From positions 4,129,526 through 4,193,525 of the forward strand of contig NC_132881.1 in the NCBI RefSeq assembly GCF_030463535.1: a stretch of 64,000 nucleotides of DNA, read 5' to 3'. Shown in pieces: positions 45,841-59,575 of the stretch; the first letter of the stretch is position 1, and each line of letters opens with the position of its first letter. The translations under genes were made by a program, and so were the position numbers. Source of the stretch: Salminus brasiliensis (lineage: Eukaryota; Chordata; Actinopteri; Characiformes; Bryconidae). A model generated the notes under the pieces. The model was given only the letters and a program-made list of their open reading frames with translations, was not told where the DNA came from and made no database searches.

Positions 45841-48049
45841 GTGCAGCAGATTGCAGCTGCAAGACACTTCAGCACACCTCACATACAATTCCAAAACTGA
45901 AAGCGCATTCAGTGAACACCCTCGCAGAAAGCAAACCTCTATAAACACACTGTCAGCAGCAAGAGAGCACCACTGGCTGTTCAACACCTCCTCCAGACAG
46001 GCTAGACCAGCCAAACAAATGGACAGAGTCGGTCAGGATCAAGTAACTCTGTGGGCATCCATTACCGTTAGCCGAGGACTGAGACATTGTCTTCATCCTC
46101 AATCTCATCAGCTCCCCCCTGACTATCAGAAAATTGCCCCATTGTGGACCATGTGTTCTGACTGGCAGCCACAGAGGGAGCCTGCGAAGCAGCGCAAATG
46201 GAGATGGATGGCATGGCTGCACCTTACGTGAGGCCTGGGCTGGCCTGGGCTCTCAGCTTAAGCTTCATCACACCAACATGTTCCCAGGGAGACCCCTCGT
46301 TTGTATCCATACACACTCTGCTTGACAAGATCCAATCCCCAGACTGGCCTCGGCCTAGTCGGATATCCGTCAGGAAGATGGCTAATGCCATCCCTTCAGC
46401 AGGTGCAGGCCAAGCACTCGGACTGGCCTGTGCAGCACTACTACTACTACTACTAAACTTTTCTACGCCATCAGAACTGTGTGCAGTCGTACTACTCCAG
46501 CTGTACGCTGTTCCACGTGCTTCCCCAGGTGTCCCACTGGTGAATATGCAAGTACTTCCCACGTCGTTCTGTCAAACCCAGAACTCGCTGTCAACTCGTC
46601 ATGCAGAACAATTCATTTTCCTCAACACAATTCATTTCTGTCAAAGATGATAAATGTTATACTCCAGCAAACAAGTGTATGTGGACACACACACACACAC
46701 ATATATACACACACACACAATAGATGCTTTCACACTCTACGCTGCTTTGATCCTTGCTAAGAACGATGTGGAGGTTTGACAGGATGCCAGGCCTCTTTTC
46801 TTGATTACTGGGAGTGTGTGGCGAGCGCTTTTACTGGTTAATCTCACAACAACAGCATGTCAGGACCTTCTCAGAAGGGACAGGGATCCCAAACGGGGGA
46901 ACCAGGCTGATGGGTTTCTAATTGTCAAACTAGTCATTTGTAAAATCTCCCAGCTACTGGGAAGCATTTCACTGATGCAGACTACGGGCCTACAGCTATA
47001 TTAGCGCTGCTGTTATGCTATGTGTCATTGTGTATTGTGAAACTGCCAGTTAATCATAAGTATTGGCTCCATGGCTGGACATGTAGGAAAAAGCTAGGCC
47101 AGCTAACTAGCTAACGCTACAGTAATAAAAACACACTTCCAGCTTAAGCCTTTAAATAAAGTGTAATCTAACAACGGAGACATAGAAGGTGATATATGAT
47201 GTTACGTTCATGCCAGTTATGAGCTTTTTAATAGAGCTGGCTTAAAAATAACAAAAGCTCTGAGCTAACCTAACTAACCTAACTGGAACTGCTCTAAACA
47301 CAATTTCAATCTGGAAATCTGTTCAGATAACTTCATTTATTTGCTTCATTTAGAATCTCTGAGCCTGGGGAAGCTACTGTGCTGGTACAGCCCGTGTTTA
47401 TTGGCCGGAAGAGCTTCACTTTGGCCTTTAGTGTGTTAATTTAAGTAAGTTTGGGTGTTAATAATGTAAATAGAGGCATCCAGCCTGCGTCTGTGTGTCT
47501 CTCCGTCAGTCAAGCCAAGCCACCGTGGCCACGCCCCTTCCCCACAGTGCTTAGAAGAATGGTGGGCCTGGCTGAGCTGTACTGGAGGCAAGTGGAAGGT
47601 ACACAGCAACAAAGTAGCAGAGCTGAATTTAATATAGAATGAAATAAAACCAGTGATGCTGCTGTGCTCTGGATCAGTGTCAAAGGTCGTCCGGCAACTT
47701 CACATTCACGTTCCTCATAACCCTCCTTCCTCTGTAATGGATTCTGGCTGCTTTTAGCCCTGCTTCAGTCTTGCTCCCTACTTTATTCTCCTTACTTTTA
47801 TTACATTTTTAATCTGCCACGCTGGAAACACTTGTGTTGTGGCAGCGAGGTCTCCAGGTCTCCAGGTCCACAAGGCCAGCATGGGAACAATGTATTACAC
47901 AGCCTGATGTCGAAGACTGTGCCCCCCCACCCCCCCACTGTAACTTTAGATAATCCGGTTGGTTGATGTAGGTTATTACCACTACTGCCACTAACCTCTC
48001 TCTGATCCAGGTTGATCGAGTCTCATTTGCCTGTAGTTGCAGCCTTTAT

Positions 48050-48540
48050 GAGGTGGAGGTGGCAAGAGGTGGAGCTTTGAGGTAAAGGGGGTTTGGTGCA
48101 AGTTAGGGGGGGGGGGCAGAGTGGAGGGGGTGGAGCTGAGGGGTGAGGGAGTAAGGGTACAGAGGAGGAGGTGAAGCTGGAAGACGGAGGTTAGAAGCTG
48201 GAGCTGGGCAGAGAAGGTGGAGCTAGAAGGTAGAGTTGTGAGGAAAAGGGGAGGAGGTGGAGCTGGGTGGTGAAGGGAAGGGCACTGACCAGGGAGGCTG
48301 AAGGGAGTAGGTGAGGGCAGGGCAGGGCTGGGAGGCGGAGGGGAGGAGGTGGAGCTGGAAGGTGATGAACACTTTACTCTAGGGCACCTTTTTAAGGCTA
48401 CATCTACAAATTCGGTCATTACAGGCGAAGGAGAGAAAACGGAGGTGGTGGAGAGCCGAGATGAAGCTGAAAGGTGGAGGAGAGGACTGGGAGTTGTAGC
48501 TGAAAGGTGGAGGAGAGGACTGGGAGTACTGGGAGAGCAT
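48050..48540. repeat. Purine-rich GGAGGTGGAGCTG minisatellite region
   Basis: Degenerate repeats of GGAGGTGGAGCTG and relatives, with a short tandem duplication of GCTGAAAGGTGGAGGAGAGG near 48467 and 48500 and a G10 run near 48110. The - strand reads as a Ser/Pro-rich open frame (214 codons) that I take as low-complexity. Confidence 0.75.
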
Positions 48541-49174
48541 TTGGGTGTTTTATCAATAATCTGACTGGCACTATATTCAGGAATGTCAGCTGCGCTGGTT
48601 CTCCGGTTGGTGTTCGGACCAGGTTCAGATTCCAACTCGGGTCAGTTTGGGTTCAGACTATATTCTGGTTCAGACCAAAATTTCAGCTCAAAATGCTAAG
48701 TTAACCGCAGGAGTACAGCAGAACGTCCCACGCTTCCCACGAGTAGCACCAGAGGGCACGGTTCTCTGCCCAACAAACAGATACCACTCAGAGGAATACA
48801 GAATGTATACAAAGAACACTGCAGCACTACCACCTTCCCTCCCACTGACCGGCCCATGGGACACGGCTGTGGTCAAGCCGAGCTGCGGACCGCTGCCTTA
48901 TCGAGCTGGTCAGTTCCTGCTGGCTCGGCTCTGCTGTGCTGTGCTGTGCCCTGGAGTGGGAGGCTGAGGGCCAATCCGACTACAGAGAGGTGTTGGACAA
49001 CCGCAGGGGTCGGAGGGGAGGACGGTGTTTGCTGCCTGAGTTCGGCTTGCTGTGGTATCTGCCGGGAAACGGATTCCTTAGTTCAGTGAGTGTCGAGTGC
49101 TTGACCTCGACTCCCTCTAATCAATGTGTTGTGTGGATTCAGTAAGAGCTAGACACCACACCACATCAAGCTAA

Positions 49175-49266
49175 AATGCCCAAAAGTTAGTGGACACCAC
49201 TTCTAATTGATGCATTATGCTTTAATTATGCGTTAAGTTGCACCCATTGGACACAGATGTGCGAAT

Positions 49267-49302
<36 letters not shown>

Positions 49303-49671
49303 CTTATATAGTCCCTGTAGAGAGGTACTGCCAAAAGAAAGGACTCTCTGGAGCAGATACTATGCCTAATGCCAGGAGTGGGTTAGAGGGGTATTATAAA
49401 GCCCCCCACCATTGAGCTGTGGAGCAGTGGAAGAACTGTGTTCTCTGGAATGAAGGTGGTGGAGCTCCATCCAGTACTTTTGGGATGAGCTGGGAAGTTC
49501 GGGATGAGGTGGAGTGATGATCATCCAACATCCTGACCTCACTAATGCTCTCGTTGCTCAATGCAATTAAAATCTCACAGCAATGCTCCTCCTCTCTCCC
49601 TGGACAGACAGTTACTCCAGCAAAAGCAGGATGAATGAGCAGGCGTCCCAATATTTTTTGTCCATATAGTG
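49175..49671 (+). mobile_element. MITE family M1, near full length
   Basis: Starts CCAAAAGTTAGTGGACACC and ends ATATTTTTTGTCCATATAGT, i.e. inverted ends related to CACTATATGGACAAAA. Inside are CCACCATTGAGCTGTGGAGC and AGTACTTTTGGGATGAGCTG. A CA run (49270-49301) lies inside. No transposase frame remains. Confidence 0.8.
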
Positions 49672-50344
49672 CATGTCCAGATCATCACACGGTAAAGTAA
49701 ATAAATAAGTACATAAATTAATGAGTAACGAGCATTTCTTTTACTCGTCTTGTGCTGAATGTGTGGCATCCTTATTCAAAAACGATCTCAGGTCATCCAA
49801 CAATAAAGGCAGCATGGCGCTTCACTTGTACAGTGCTAGAACCACGGCAGCTCCCAGAAAACTTCAATTCCACAAGCTGATCCGTTTTACTTTTGACTAC
49901 TTTTGTGGAAAAGCACAGATTGATGCGTTAAATAAGTTATAAAGTCTCGGAATGCCTCATCAGCAGAAACACGGGAAGAAAAAAAGGTCAAAGAACAAAA
50001 GTAAAAGAAAGTAAAAAGAACATGAAACAGGAGAAAAAAGAGAGAAGCAAGGGAAAAGTAGGAGAGCAAGGGAGCATGAAACTCCACTGTGGGAGACAAG
50101 TGAAGCCAATATAATGAGAGTAAAATCACAGATCAAAACAATCCCTTTCAGAAAGGCACAATTATGAAAAAGCACAGAGAAACACGAAGCCTTGCTCTTT
50201 GCATCCAGTGGGAAAGAGCACTTTTGACTACTGATGCTCATACAACACCCAGCTAATAAGTTGCTCTGTGGCAACACTGCCTCCCAGTCTCTAAAAGCTC
50301 TGGTTAATAGGTTTAAGTGCTGAAGCATACAGACTAATTACAGG

Positions 50345-50700
50345 GTGCGGCACCCATGTTTGCGGTGTGTTTCAGAGCGACAGGAGATGATAAATCTATC
50401 CCAGAGGAGAAAGGCCGCATTCGATCATTTAAACATTCAAACAAAGGCTTTCAAATGAATTCGCTATAAAGCTACACACTCCCTGGGAGCTTTTATCGCA
50501 ATGTAATGGCCATTAGCTTCGCTTTTGATTAAAACCGGGATGAGAATTTTCAGTTCCGCCAACAAAAAGGTGTTTTTCGCAGCTTTAGTGGCGTGCTGAA
50601 TGAGTAACGATGTCAGGCCTTAGTCTGACACTTAACACAATAATGAGAGGACTCTACAGAGGCTGCTGCTCCCTCTACAGTATCACTCTCCCGGTCACCG
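50345..50700. other. Candidate conserved non-coding element
   Basis: No microsatellite or repeat-family similarity. Contains dense TAAT/ATTA-type and CATTTAAACATTCAAACAAA motifs, GCTTTTGATTAAAACCGGGA and CAATGTAATGGCCATTAGC. The look is that of a developmental enhancer in a large neural gene intron. Speculative. Confidence 0.25.
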
Positions 50701-51683
50701 TTTAATGACCTACTGCAAGTATATTAATGTTGCATTAGTCACTTTTCAAACATTTCTTTCATATTTAATCTTTTCTGAATTAATTAACTGATTTCATTTT
50801 GGGTGAGCCAGCTCAAAGTCCTTCTGCCCTTGTCTGGGGGATTTTCAATGTTCCAGTTCTGGGACATTCTCGGGTAGTCTTGCTGCTGAGCACCCTGGCA
50901 AAACCTTCAGCCTGCATCTCTTGAGGTGGTCCATCATGGATTCTGAGGTGTGTTTAGGTCACCATCTTCAGTTTCACAGACTGTGAGACTGAGTTTGCTA
51001 ATCATATTAGCTGGTGTTTAACCAGTCCATTCTTCGTCTACCAGTGGAAATGCTCCCTGTGCTACTGGCTGCAACACAACCCCAAAGCACGACTGATGCT
51101 TTGGGCTTAACCGTTGGACCTGGATCCTATATCAGTCTCCAAACATACCTTAGCCCACTGCAGCCGAACATTGTCAGTCTACAGGGCTTGTTTCCCTAAC
51201 TAGGCTGATTTAGATGTTCCCTTGAAAGCTTCAGGCACTGAACTTTGTGGTGAAGCCAGGGATGGTCTCTCTCATGAAGATTATATTAGTGCAGGTGTTG
51301 CACTAATAAGATCTTTCTTAAGGTCTTGTTTGCAGGGTTTTTTTTAGCTGGCCGCCTAAGCGGAGAGGCAACGGGACACGTGGGGCTTGAGCTTGTCTCT
51401 ATATATGGGCTGGTAACTTGGTTCCAGATACCAGAACCTTAGTAAACACCTAAAGATCGACTGCTCTGTCTGGAGGCTGCGTGTGTTGCTTTGGAAATGT
51501 AACCTAAATGTTATTGGTCAGTGATAGAGGGCGGTCAGTCACACACAGGAGGGTTAGACCATATTTAGGCTTTACTGAGCACCAACGATTAGTATTACAC
51601 CAAAATATCTAATTCCCAGGGTGTTCCCAGGGTCTGTACTATTATACGAATATACTGACAGTATTATTCGAATGTATTGAATG

Positions 51684-51685
<2 letters not shown>

Positions 51686-51728
<43 letters not shown>
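51686..51728. repeat. (GT)n microsatellite
   Basis: About 21 GT units. Confidence 0.97.
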
Positions 51729-51730
<2 letters not shown>

Positions 51731-53047
51731 AAAGTGTATACAGTACAAAATATCAGTCTGAATTCATTCTCCCTTCCTACCATCGACCTGTTACTTCCCA
51801 CCCTGGGCATGAAAGAGAGCGTGAAGGAGCTAGTGAGGGTGGGGAAGACTCTCTGGAGGGCCTGGTTTCTCTCGGGTACAGCACTAATCTCTTTAAAAGC
51901 TTTCATTACCAGTCCCACCGAGACCGCTGCGGTCTGTTCTCCACGCAGGCTGGCCCAGCCACACATATTTGTACATTTTACTTTAATCCCTTTTAATAGG
52001 TATATTATTAAAATGACACCTCTGAGAGACAGGGCGTTTGGAATAGACTGATGGACCCCTCATAGCAGCTTCACCCGGAGTGTTAGTGTAGGAAGAGCTG
52101 GAGTGCATCAGACAGGCTGAGCTGCTCCAAATTAATCAGCCTAAGTAGCAAAGCGGATAAATCAGAGGGAGGAGGAAGGGGGTGGGAGGCGGAAGTGGTG
52201 GACACAGTTCTGTGTGGAGAGCTGAGCTTTGTGGGCCTTCTGGAAACTAGAGCCTGAGCAAGGTGAAAAGTCTGTCACAGATACTGCTGCAAATTTAAGG
52301 AGCTAAAAAATAATAATAATAAATACCCCCCTCAAAAAAAAACAAAAAAACCCCAAAAAACCAAACCATCAGTGAAACGTCATGGTGGGGTTGTGATTTT
52401 ACTATGATAGTGTAAACTGCCAAGTGAAAAAGTCACCTGAAACAGTTGGAGAAGTCTTAAATAGCTAGTGCAGCGCTAGAAGAGGGCCTTTAGAGTAGGA
52501 CCTTTTTGGGCAATATGACCATATTTGATCCCAATTTCAGGGTGATCCGATATTCAGGGTCCTCCGATATTCGCCCAGAGCAGTCGGGCCACCCGGATCA
52601 CGAATCATAAATGATTCAAAAAATGTTTAATATTTATGGCTCAGTATCCTGTAGTGAACAGGATTAAACAGCAATTCTCTTGTTGGAAACGCAACTTTAA
52701 CCTCATGCCTGAAAGACTGTCAACCAATGAGAGCCGAGCTTTTCCTGAGCAGGTTTCGTGGTAATCTGCCATATTTGTTCACATCCAGTTTGCGAGAAAC
52801 TCCTGCGAGGTTTTGAGAATCGGAGCGGTCAGTTGGGCGTGCATTTTGCTCACTGCGATGCCTCCTGAATTTTGAATGTGCTGCTTCCGACATTTATGCC
52901 GTCCGTATGCTTTAACACCCCGAGCCTAAGGGGGGCCTCAGCACTGTCCTCAGCACTGGTTAAAACAAGGCAAGAGGCAAGGCGTGGCAGTGATGGAGGG
53001 ACGAACAAAGAGAGGGTGTTGAGACGGTTTCAGGACATGTATACATA

Positions 53048-53452
53048 CACTATGTGTCCAAAAGTTTGTGGACCCCCTACTAATGAATGCATGCACTCAT
53101 TTACCCTGCTGACACACACACAAACACAGAGCTTGTCTAGTCTCTGACGAGCACTGAATTTGGCATTGAGCTGTGGAGCGGTAGAACTGTGGTCTCCAGA
53201 ATCATGGTGGTGCTCCATTCAATACTTTTTGGGATGAGTATCATGAGTTAAGGGGTTGGGGATAGGGTGGGGTGGTGATCATCCAATATCCTGACTTCGC
53301 CAAGGCTCTTGTTGTTGAATGCAATCACAATAAAATCTAGTAGAAAGCCTTCTTCCCTGAACAGCACTCCAACAAAAGCAGGATAAGCTCCTTTTTAATA
53401 GCCTTGATGAAACGGTGAATAAGCAGGTGTCCACATACTTTTAATGTCTGAT
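53048..53452 (+). mobile_element. MITE family M1, full-length copy
   Basis: Left end CACTATGTGTCCAAAAGTTT and right end GTCCACATACTTTTAATGTC are inverted relatives. The interior shares TTGAGCTGTGGAGCGGTAGA and TACTTTTTGGGATGAG with 49175-49671, same orientation. Confidence 0.8.
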
Positions 53453-53494
53453 AGCTGATGTAACAGCACTGGCCGGTGGTTCAGCTGTTAATGA

Positions 53495-53790
53495 ATGAAT
53501 GGTACACTGATACAGCACCTTCCTAATGCCCAAGGACGCTTTACAATCAGCACTCAAACACCCCACACCGGCGAGAGGCGGCAGCCAACTGCACACAGCG
53601 TACTCTCACCTGGAAACGACCGTCCACCTGGAGGACTGCATCCAGCACTCGGGGGTTCAGCTAGGCCAGTGCATATCTGGGCATACAGACATATGTACAT
53701 ACACATACTTCACCTGATCTGCGTGTTTTCAGACACACAGACCAACATGGGAACTCCACCCAGATAGGGACTCGGACCCAAGACCCCAGC
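53495..53790 (+). repeat. Interspersed repeat, unclassified
   Basis: Contains CTAATGCCCAAGGACGCTTT, CAGCCAACTGCACACAGCG and CATGGGAACTCCACCCAGAT followed by GACTCGGACCCAAGACCCC. I recall a common teleost repeat of this layout (CCCAAGGACGCTTTACA). Class not assigned. Confidence 0.5.
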
Positions 53791-55260
53791 GAGTCCTCGG
53801 TAGGACTGTGCTATGCTTAGCAGCAGCCTACTGCTCACACAAATAGAACAGGGTATCCAGGCTGTGTGGTGGCACCAGTGGAAAAGTCCTGCCTCTATAT
53901 ACCTTATTACTGTTGTCCCCGTGTTGTATGTGCACAGAGAACTGTGGGTAACCGAGGCCCGAGAAAGGATACATCAGTCGTGTCCTTCAATTCAAGCCTA
54001 CCTCGGCTGCAGCCTAGGCTTAGGTACTTCGGGAAGTCCTGACTAGCTGCTGTCCTTAATTTAGCCCTAACAGAAGCTGTGATGATGCCTCAACAGCTCA
54101 AATATTCCTTTAAGATAGATCATCTCACCCGACCCACCTTTAAGAAAAGCGAAAAGTGAAGCGAAGCAGTTTTGGGGAACCTTTTAGGACGCTGAACTGT
54201 CTCAGAGATGCGATGTGCGTAGGACTGCGCATCTCCGTGTATGCAAATCTACAGTATTCACTATGACAATAGCATGCAGGCGTTTGCTTGGTCCTCCATG
54301 GACTGGGAGCTGTTTCCCTGGCCAATTTTAGTGTGTCTAATCAGAGTGTGCTGGTTAGCTAAGGGTTCGGTCCAGCTGGTGACAACAAGTAAATGTGCGA
54401 ATTGCAGGGCATGGAAATCGTAGAAGAAACACAACAACACAGATCAAAGCTCCTCAGCTGACGATGCCACGCAAACAGAGCTGCACTGGGGAAATGCCAG
54501 GCTAAATCGGTAGGGCAGGATAAGGCAATGCAGGAAATGCGGATCTGTACTACGCTGAGACACCCACAGTTATACAGAACCAGCGCATCAGCGTCCTTCT
54601 CACTCTGTAAGAGCAAATGCGGACGAGTGCCATTCACAGAGGGCCAGTGTGTGTGTGTGTGCGTCTTTCATCAGCCGGCTGGCTACATTACTGCATTCCT
54701 GCACAATGGCGAGGAGATTAGCACTGGCACACTCCTGGCTGGAGTACAGATGAATCACCTAGTCCACTGCCTAGTCCGTTCTCCTGCTCTTGTGCTGTAG
54801 AAGGAACACGTGTACATGCGGCTCCCCTTACAGCTGGTGTGTGGTATGTGTACAAAAGAGATTCCCACTCAGACAGGGTCTCAGGGGACCCTCCAAAGCT
54901 TGCGCTGGACCCTCAGGGCAACAAGACGAGACACATGTACACACAGCACACAGAAGAAAGTCCAGACTGCTGGTGCTGCCTTGTCCACTTCACAATTGTA
55001 TTTTGCATGAGCATATGTCACGCTATGCCTCTCGCAAGCCAACACTTAGCATTTCACGGCATGCTGCAGAACGGTCCTGCGAGCTCTGGTGCTCAGGCAT
55101 CTTGATCGATTGTCTCACAGCACTGAGCTTCTAGTTATTTCCCACCCCTTCTAGCTAGCAGGCAGCCGCAGGATTACCACCATGCTACATAAACGGATGT
55201 GTGCGCCCTCATTTATTTCTAATGCACCCTCAGTGAATTTGTTCTGGAAGTAGGCCTGAG

Positions 55261-55261
<1 letters not shown>

Positions 55262-55330
<69 letters not shown>
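55262..55330. repeat. (CA)n microsatellite
   Basis: About 34 CA units followed by a short GA run; the longest CA tract in the window. Confidence 0.98.
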
Positions 55331-55334
<4 letters not shown>

Positions 55335-55830
55335 GAGAGAGAGAGAGAATGGAAATGTAAAGCAAGGTGTTCCAGGATCTTTAATCCCTCTGCTGATATG
55401 CATAAGAATAGACGAGCATCAAAGGAAGCCATTACCCAGAATTCCAAACTGACTGAAGAAGAGAGAGAGGTGAGAGGCAGAGCGAGAAAGGAAAGATAGA
55501 GAGAAGGAGACAGAAAAACAGGCGTAACGCTTAAACACCAGAGACTAAAACACCCCCCAAAAAACATCCAAAGCATATCTTCTAGTCACAGCGCTACTCT
55601 GCCGGAGAGCGGTGCGTCTGCAGAGTATACGCTCGCTTACTTGTTTAGAAGCAGGAGAAAACAGACAAAGGACGACAAATATGAGGAGTAATCGGGGACA
55701 TTACTCCGGGGACAACGTACAGCTATTTTTTACAGCAGAATTAAGCAGCGGTTTGGATTTAAGACTCCACTGAAGTACAACTCCACTCCAGATATAACAC
55801 GTCCGACCACAGCTGAGGGCAAATCTTTAA

Positions 55831-55970
55831 GAATCCCTCAGAGTCCCTCAAAGTCCCTCAGACTCCCTCAGACTCCCTCAGACTCTCTCAGACTCCCTCA
55901 GACTTCCTCAAAGTCCCTCAAAGTCCCTCAGACTCCCTGAAAGTCCCTCAGACTCCCTCAGAGTCCCTCA
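55831..55970. repeat. 10-bp minisatellite, 14 units
   Basis: Fourteen units of GACTCCCTCA-type sequence in strict 10-bp register, with variants GAGTCCCTCA, AAGTCCCTCA, GACTCTCTCA and GACTTCCTCA. Confidence 0.97.
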
Positions 55971-56205
55971 GTTTTTAGCCATGCACTGCATTCAGTCTTC
56001 AGTTACATTTTTTATTTCAATTTAAGCTCAAATTAAGCTGTTAATTGATTATTTAACATGTAAAAGGTTTTACTTTGATCACATTTAACTACTATAGTTA
56101 TATTTTATGTGATCAGTGTCTTATTATTACCATATTACAATGACAAGTGTTGTAGCTGGCTTCTAATTACCTTGTTTAGCATGACCTCTTATTTAAAACG
56201 GTTTA

Positions 56206-56467
56206 CCTGCTTCAGTACTGGAAATACACTACATTCACTTCAACATCATAAAGCCTTGCATCTATTAAACACCATATATATATATATATATACCTATATA
56301 TAGTGTTTAATAGATCTATTAAACACCATAACTTATCTATTCTATTAAATGTAGATTAGATCTATACCATATATACCATATATACCATATATATAATTTT
56401 GTTTAATAGATGCAAGTATTTATGATGCTGAAGTAAATGTAGTGAATTTCCAGTACTGAAGCAGGTA
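56206..56467. repeat. Fold-back (inverted repeat) sequence
   Basis: The left arm, ACCTGCTTCAGTACTGGAAA through GCATCTATTAAAC (56206-56271), is matched by the reverse complement of 56402-56467 over about 66 bp with about seven differences. The AT-rich centre carries further short inverted TTTAATAGATCTATTAAA-type palindromes. It could be a fold-back transposon or MITE. Confidence 0.85.
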
Positions 56468-59400
56468 TATATATATTTAACACACACACACACACACCTA
56501 CCCTACATAAATCCCCGCCCTCCAATGGAGCTCATAGATAAAAGAGATGATATCAGGATGGAAATAATAACCGATCTATCTACAGCAGTGATCATCAGCC
56601 CCTCTACCCTCCTGCTGCTTTCACCTCCAACCCCAAATTCGACACTCTTCATCCAGCTAATGAGGACCTTCTGATGCCGGTAATGAAGTTCACAAAGGTG
56701 GGAGCTGTAAGTCTGCAGGAAGGCAGATTTTGAGGAGCAGGGTTGGTGATCACACACCTACAATAAACATATGAGAGACTTAATAAAAACACACAGTACG
56801 TACGCTGTACATCACACTGTGTATGGGTTGAAAATATGCTTAGCTGCTCGTACAGTGGATGGATCAAGTGGGTGGACATCCGTTTAAGCGTAGGCTCTAG
56901 GTGGCAGTACTGCTGCTGTGTCTTTTTCTGCATTAGTGTTCAACACTGGCAGTTAAAGCAGCAGTATGCGAGATTTGTCATTTCTTCCCCCTACAGTCAG
57001 GAAGTGGTATTCGCGCTTGGAGCCACTACTGAAATACATGCATTTCTGGACAAGCTGATAGATACAGAAGCATCACTAAAAGTGAAAGAAGTATGCAGAC
57101 TGAGCAGGTAGGTAATATCACAGGACTGTACGCTGTAATATGTCTCTTGCGAACGCTGTCCTGCCTGCATCGCCAGAGTTACGTAGTGCAGTTATCCCGG
57201 AGTGGCAATGCCAGAGACACTATCCTCCCTTTGACACGTCAGTGAAGCATTCACGATGATTTGCAAGCTGTCATTTTAAGGTAAAAATGCTACACACAGC
57301 TGCTTTAACCAAGTGAGTGAGGACCTGTGCACACACCTACTGTCTACACTCTGTCTACAGGCTGAACGGAAAATGCCCTATAGGAATGCACACTAGCCCT
57401 AAAGCCAGAACGCGCTGCCATTTTCCGTCTGTGTCTACATGACTGGAGTTCCTGACCCACGTAGGGATTTGTGCTTTATTTAGGAGCGGAATATTGTAAA
57501 CAGCATGTCACTGCATTAATATGGATGGGGTGCTGCTGCTGGGCTTTGCAGGCTGCAGGGAAGTGTCAAGAGCCAGAGGAAATCTCAATTATGAACACTC
57601 ACTTGAATGCATGTGGTGGGTGTGTTGGTATGTGTGTGAGTGTGTGTGTAGGTGTTGGTGGGCCCAGTTATTTCGACTGCAGTGCACTGCAGTGCCTGTG
57701 TTTAGGCTTCACAGAGCGGACACAATAATGGAAACTCCATATAATAATAACAATAACAATATTTTACCTTGACGCATATGAGTGCTAATTAGAAATAATT
57801 CCCTCAATCTACATTTCATCACTACATGCTAATTAGGGACTTGGGACTAGAGGCTAATCCAGACATTTTTATTGTGTATAGGGTTTCGGCTTTTACGGTT
57901 CTGTCCCACTGTCGATCCTTAGCTTTGCTGTAGCACAGTGCAAGCTGGCGTCCTCTAGGTGCCATTAATCCTCAGCTTCTTGGAAAGCTACCGTAGACAG
58001 AGTTGATCTGGGACATTATTTCAGTGAGTAAAACTAAACAGAGCTTTATTTGTTTATTTATTTATTTGTTACCAGCAGCAGCCAAAACAAAAGCTAAAGT
58101 TGGTTCTGATACCGGCTCTCCGTTCCACCTTAAACAGTGCCGCAGCTACAGCGTGTACATGTACACAGCAGAGCGTAACTGCAGCATTATTTAAGGTGGA
58201 AAGGAAAGCTCGGGGAAGAGGAAAACTTTAGCTTAGCGTTAGCTCAGACCCTCGCTATAAACGCTGTGACGCAGCAACAGCAGATGGCCACAGAGCAGCA
58301 GGTGAAGAGTGAGTTAATCTGTCAGAAGAGGAGGATCTAAACTCGTCAGTCTTCCACTAAATGTTGCTCTATTTTCTGATGTTTTTCTTGCTCGGTTGTA
58401 GTTGAGCAACGACAAAGATATTATCTCCATTTGGAAAGATCTAACCATCCTCCCATCCCGCCTTCACTCCTGAAGGAATTCTGCCTGGTTAGAAACAAAG
58501 CTATGGTGGAAATGCTCTGTTCTACCAGGGGGAGAACCTCACTCCTTTCTTTGGTTCCTAACCAGCTCTGAACTGCGCATTCAGAACCAAGGAGGAGGCT
58601 AATGCTAATGCTAATACACACACACTAAGTGATCAGACTGTAGCGGTGTAAAGGAACTGGGAGCTGAGTGGTCAGGTAGGTCAGTCAGACTGGACTGTAA
58701 GAAACTGGTGCTTTAATAGTGATTTTACTGCTGTTTACTAAAGTGGATTAGCACAGTTTACCCAAGTAGAAGCACAAAGATCGGATCAGAATCGGTCGAC
58801 AGTCAGCATTAAGAGACTCGGATCACATCAGGGGTTGATTGGGACATGCCTAATGGTAAACGGTAATGGTAGGCTATGCGTAATGGCTGTGGTAATTTAC
58901 TGGGTCTAACTACACTGCCTAAGGAATTTGAGCCCTTTTAACAGGACCAGGTGCCTCCGGTGTCCTCACACTGCGTCCACATTCCAGGACGATAATGTCG
59001 TTTTATACATGCTGTTAAATGGTTTCATCAACACCAGAATGAAAACATCTCAAACATCTTCCATGGGCTCTCACAGAACCACAATCTGGAGACCTTCAAA
59101 CAGACCTCCTCTACCTTTATCTGGAAGTGATCACTGAAGACCATCACAGATCATCACAGTCAGGTTTCCATCCAGCTGTTGAATAAAACAGACTCTCACA
59201 AGAGGAAGACACTCTACATCAGTGGTTCTCGCACCGGTCCTCAGGGCCCAGATGGTTCCGATTCTTTCTCCAACCTAACTGGCAACATACAGGAATACAC
59301 TGCAGCCTGAGGTCCCTCAGTGAATGGAAAATGAAGCAAACTAAGCACGCAATTTTACTTTAATTTTATATTTTATTAACTCTGGACTGCTAATATCTTC

Positions 59401-59575
59401 TCTCAGTTCTGTATTTCTTCCAAAACTACAGCTAAGAGTGGTGAGCATTCATAGTGACCCAGCTATTTCTGTAGTTTATGAAGACATTCCATTATTAAGA
59501 TATTAACAGACTGATTCACAGATGTTGATTAGACCTCAAAGGTATCTGATTAGATTTCGCATGACCATATCTCCA

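Noticed and set aside
47991..48635. 214-codon Ser/Pro-rich frame on the - strand
   Set aside because: Reads through the GGAGGTGGAGCTG repeat region; low complexity, no flanking splice logic.
51664..51966. Possible upstream atrnl1 exon on the - strand
   Set aside because: The translation lacks the cytoplasmic motifs expected before PPPGQSG (Cys-rich and VDVAL-like segments) and shows no phase-1 donor.
51677..52051. 124-codon frame on the + strand
   Set aside because: Starts inside a GT microsatellite (Val/Cys run); the later part matches no family I know and lacks exon signals.
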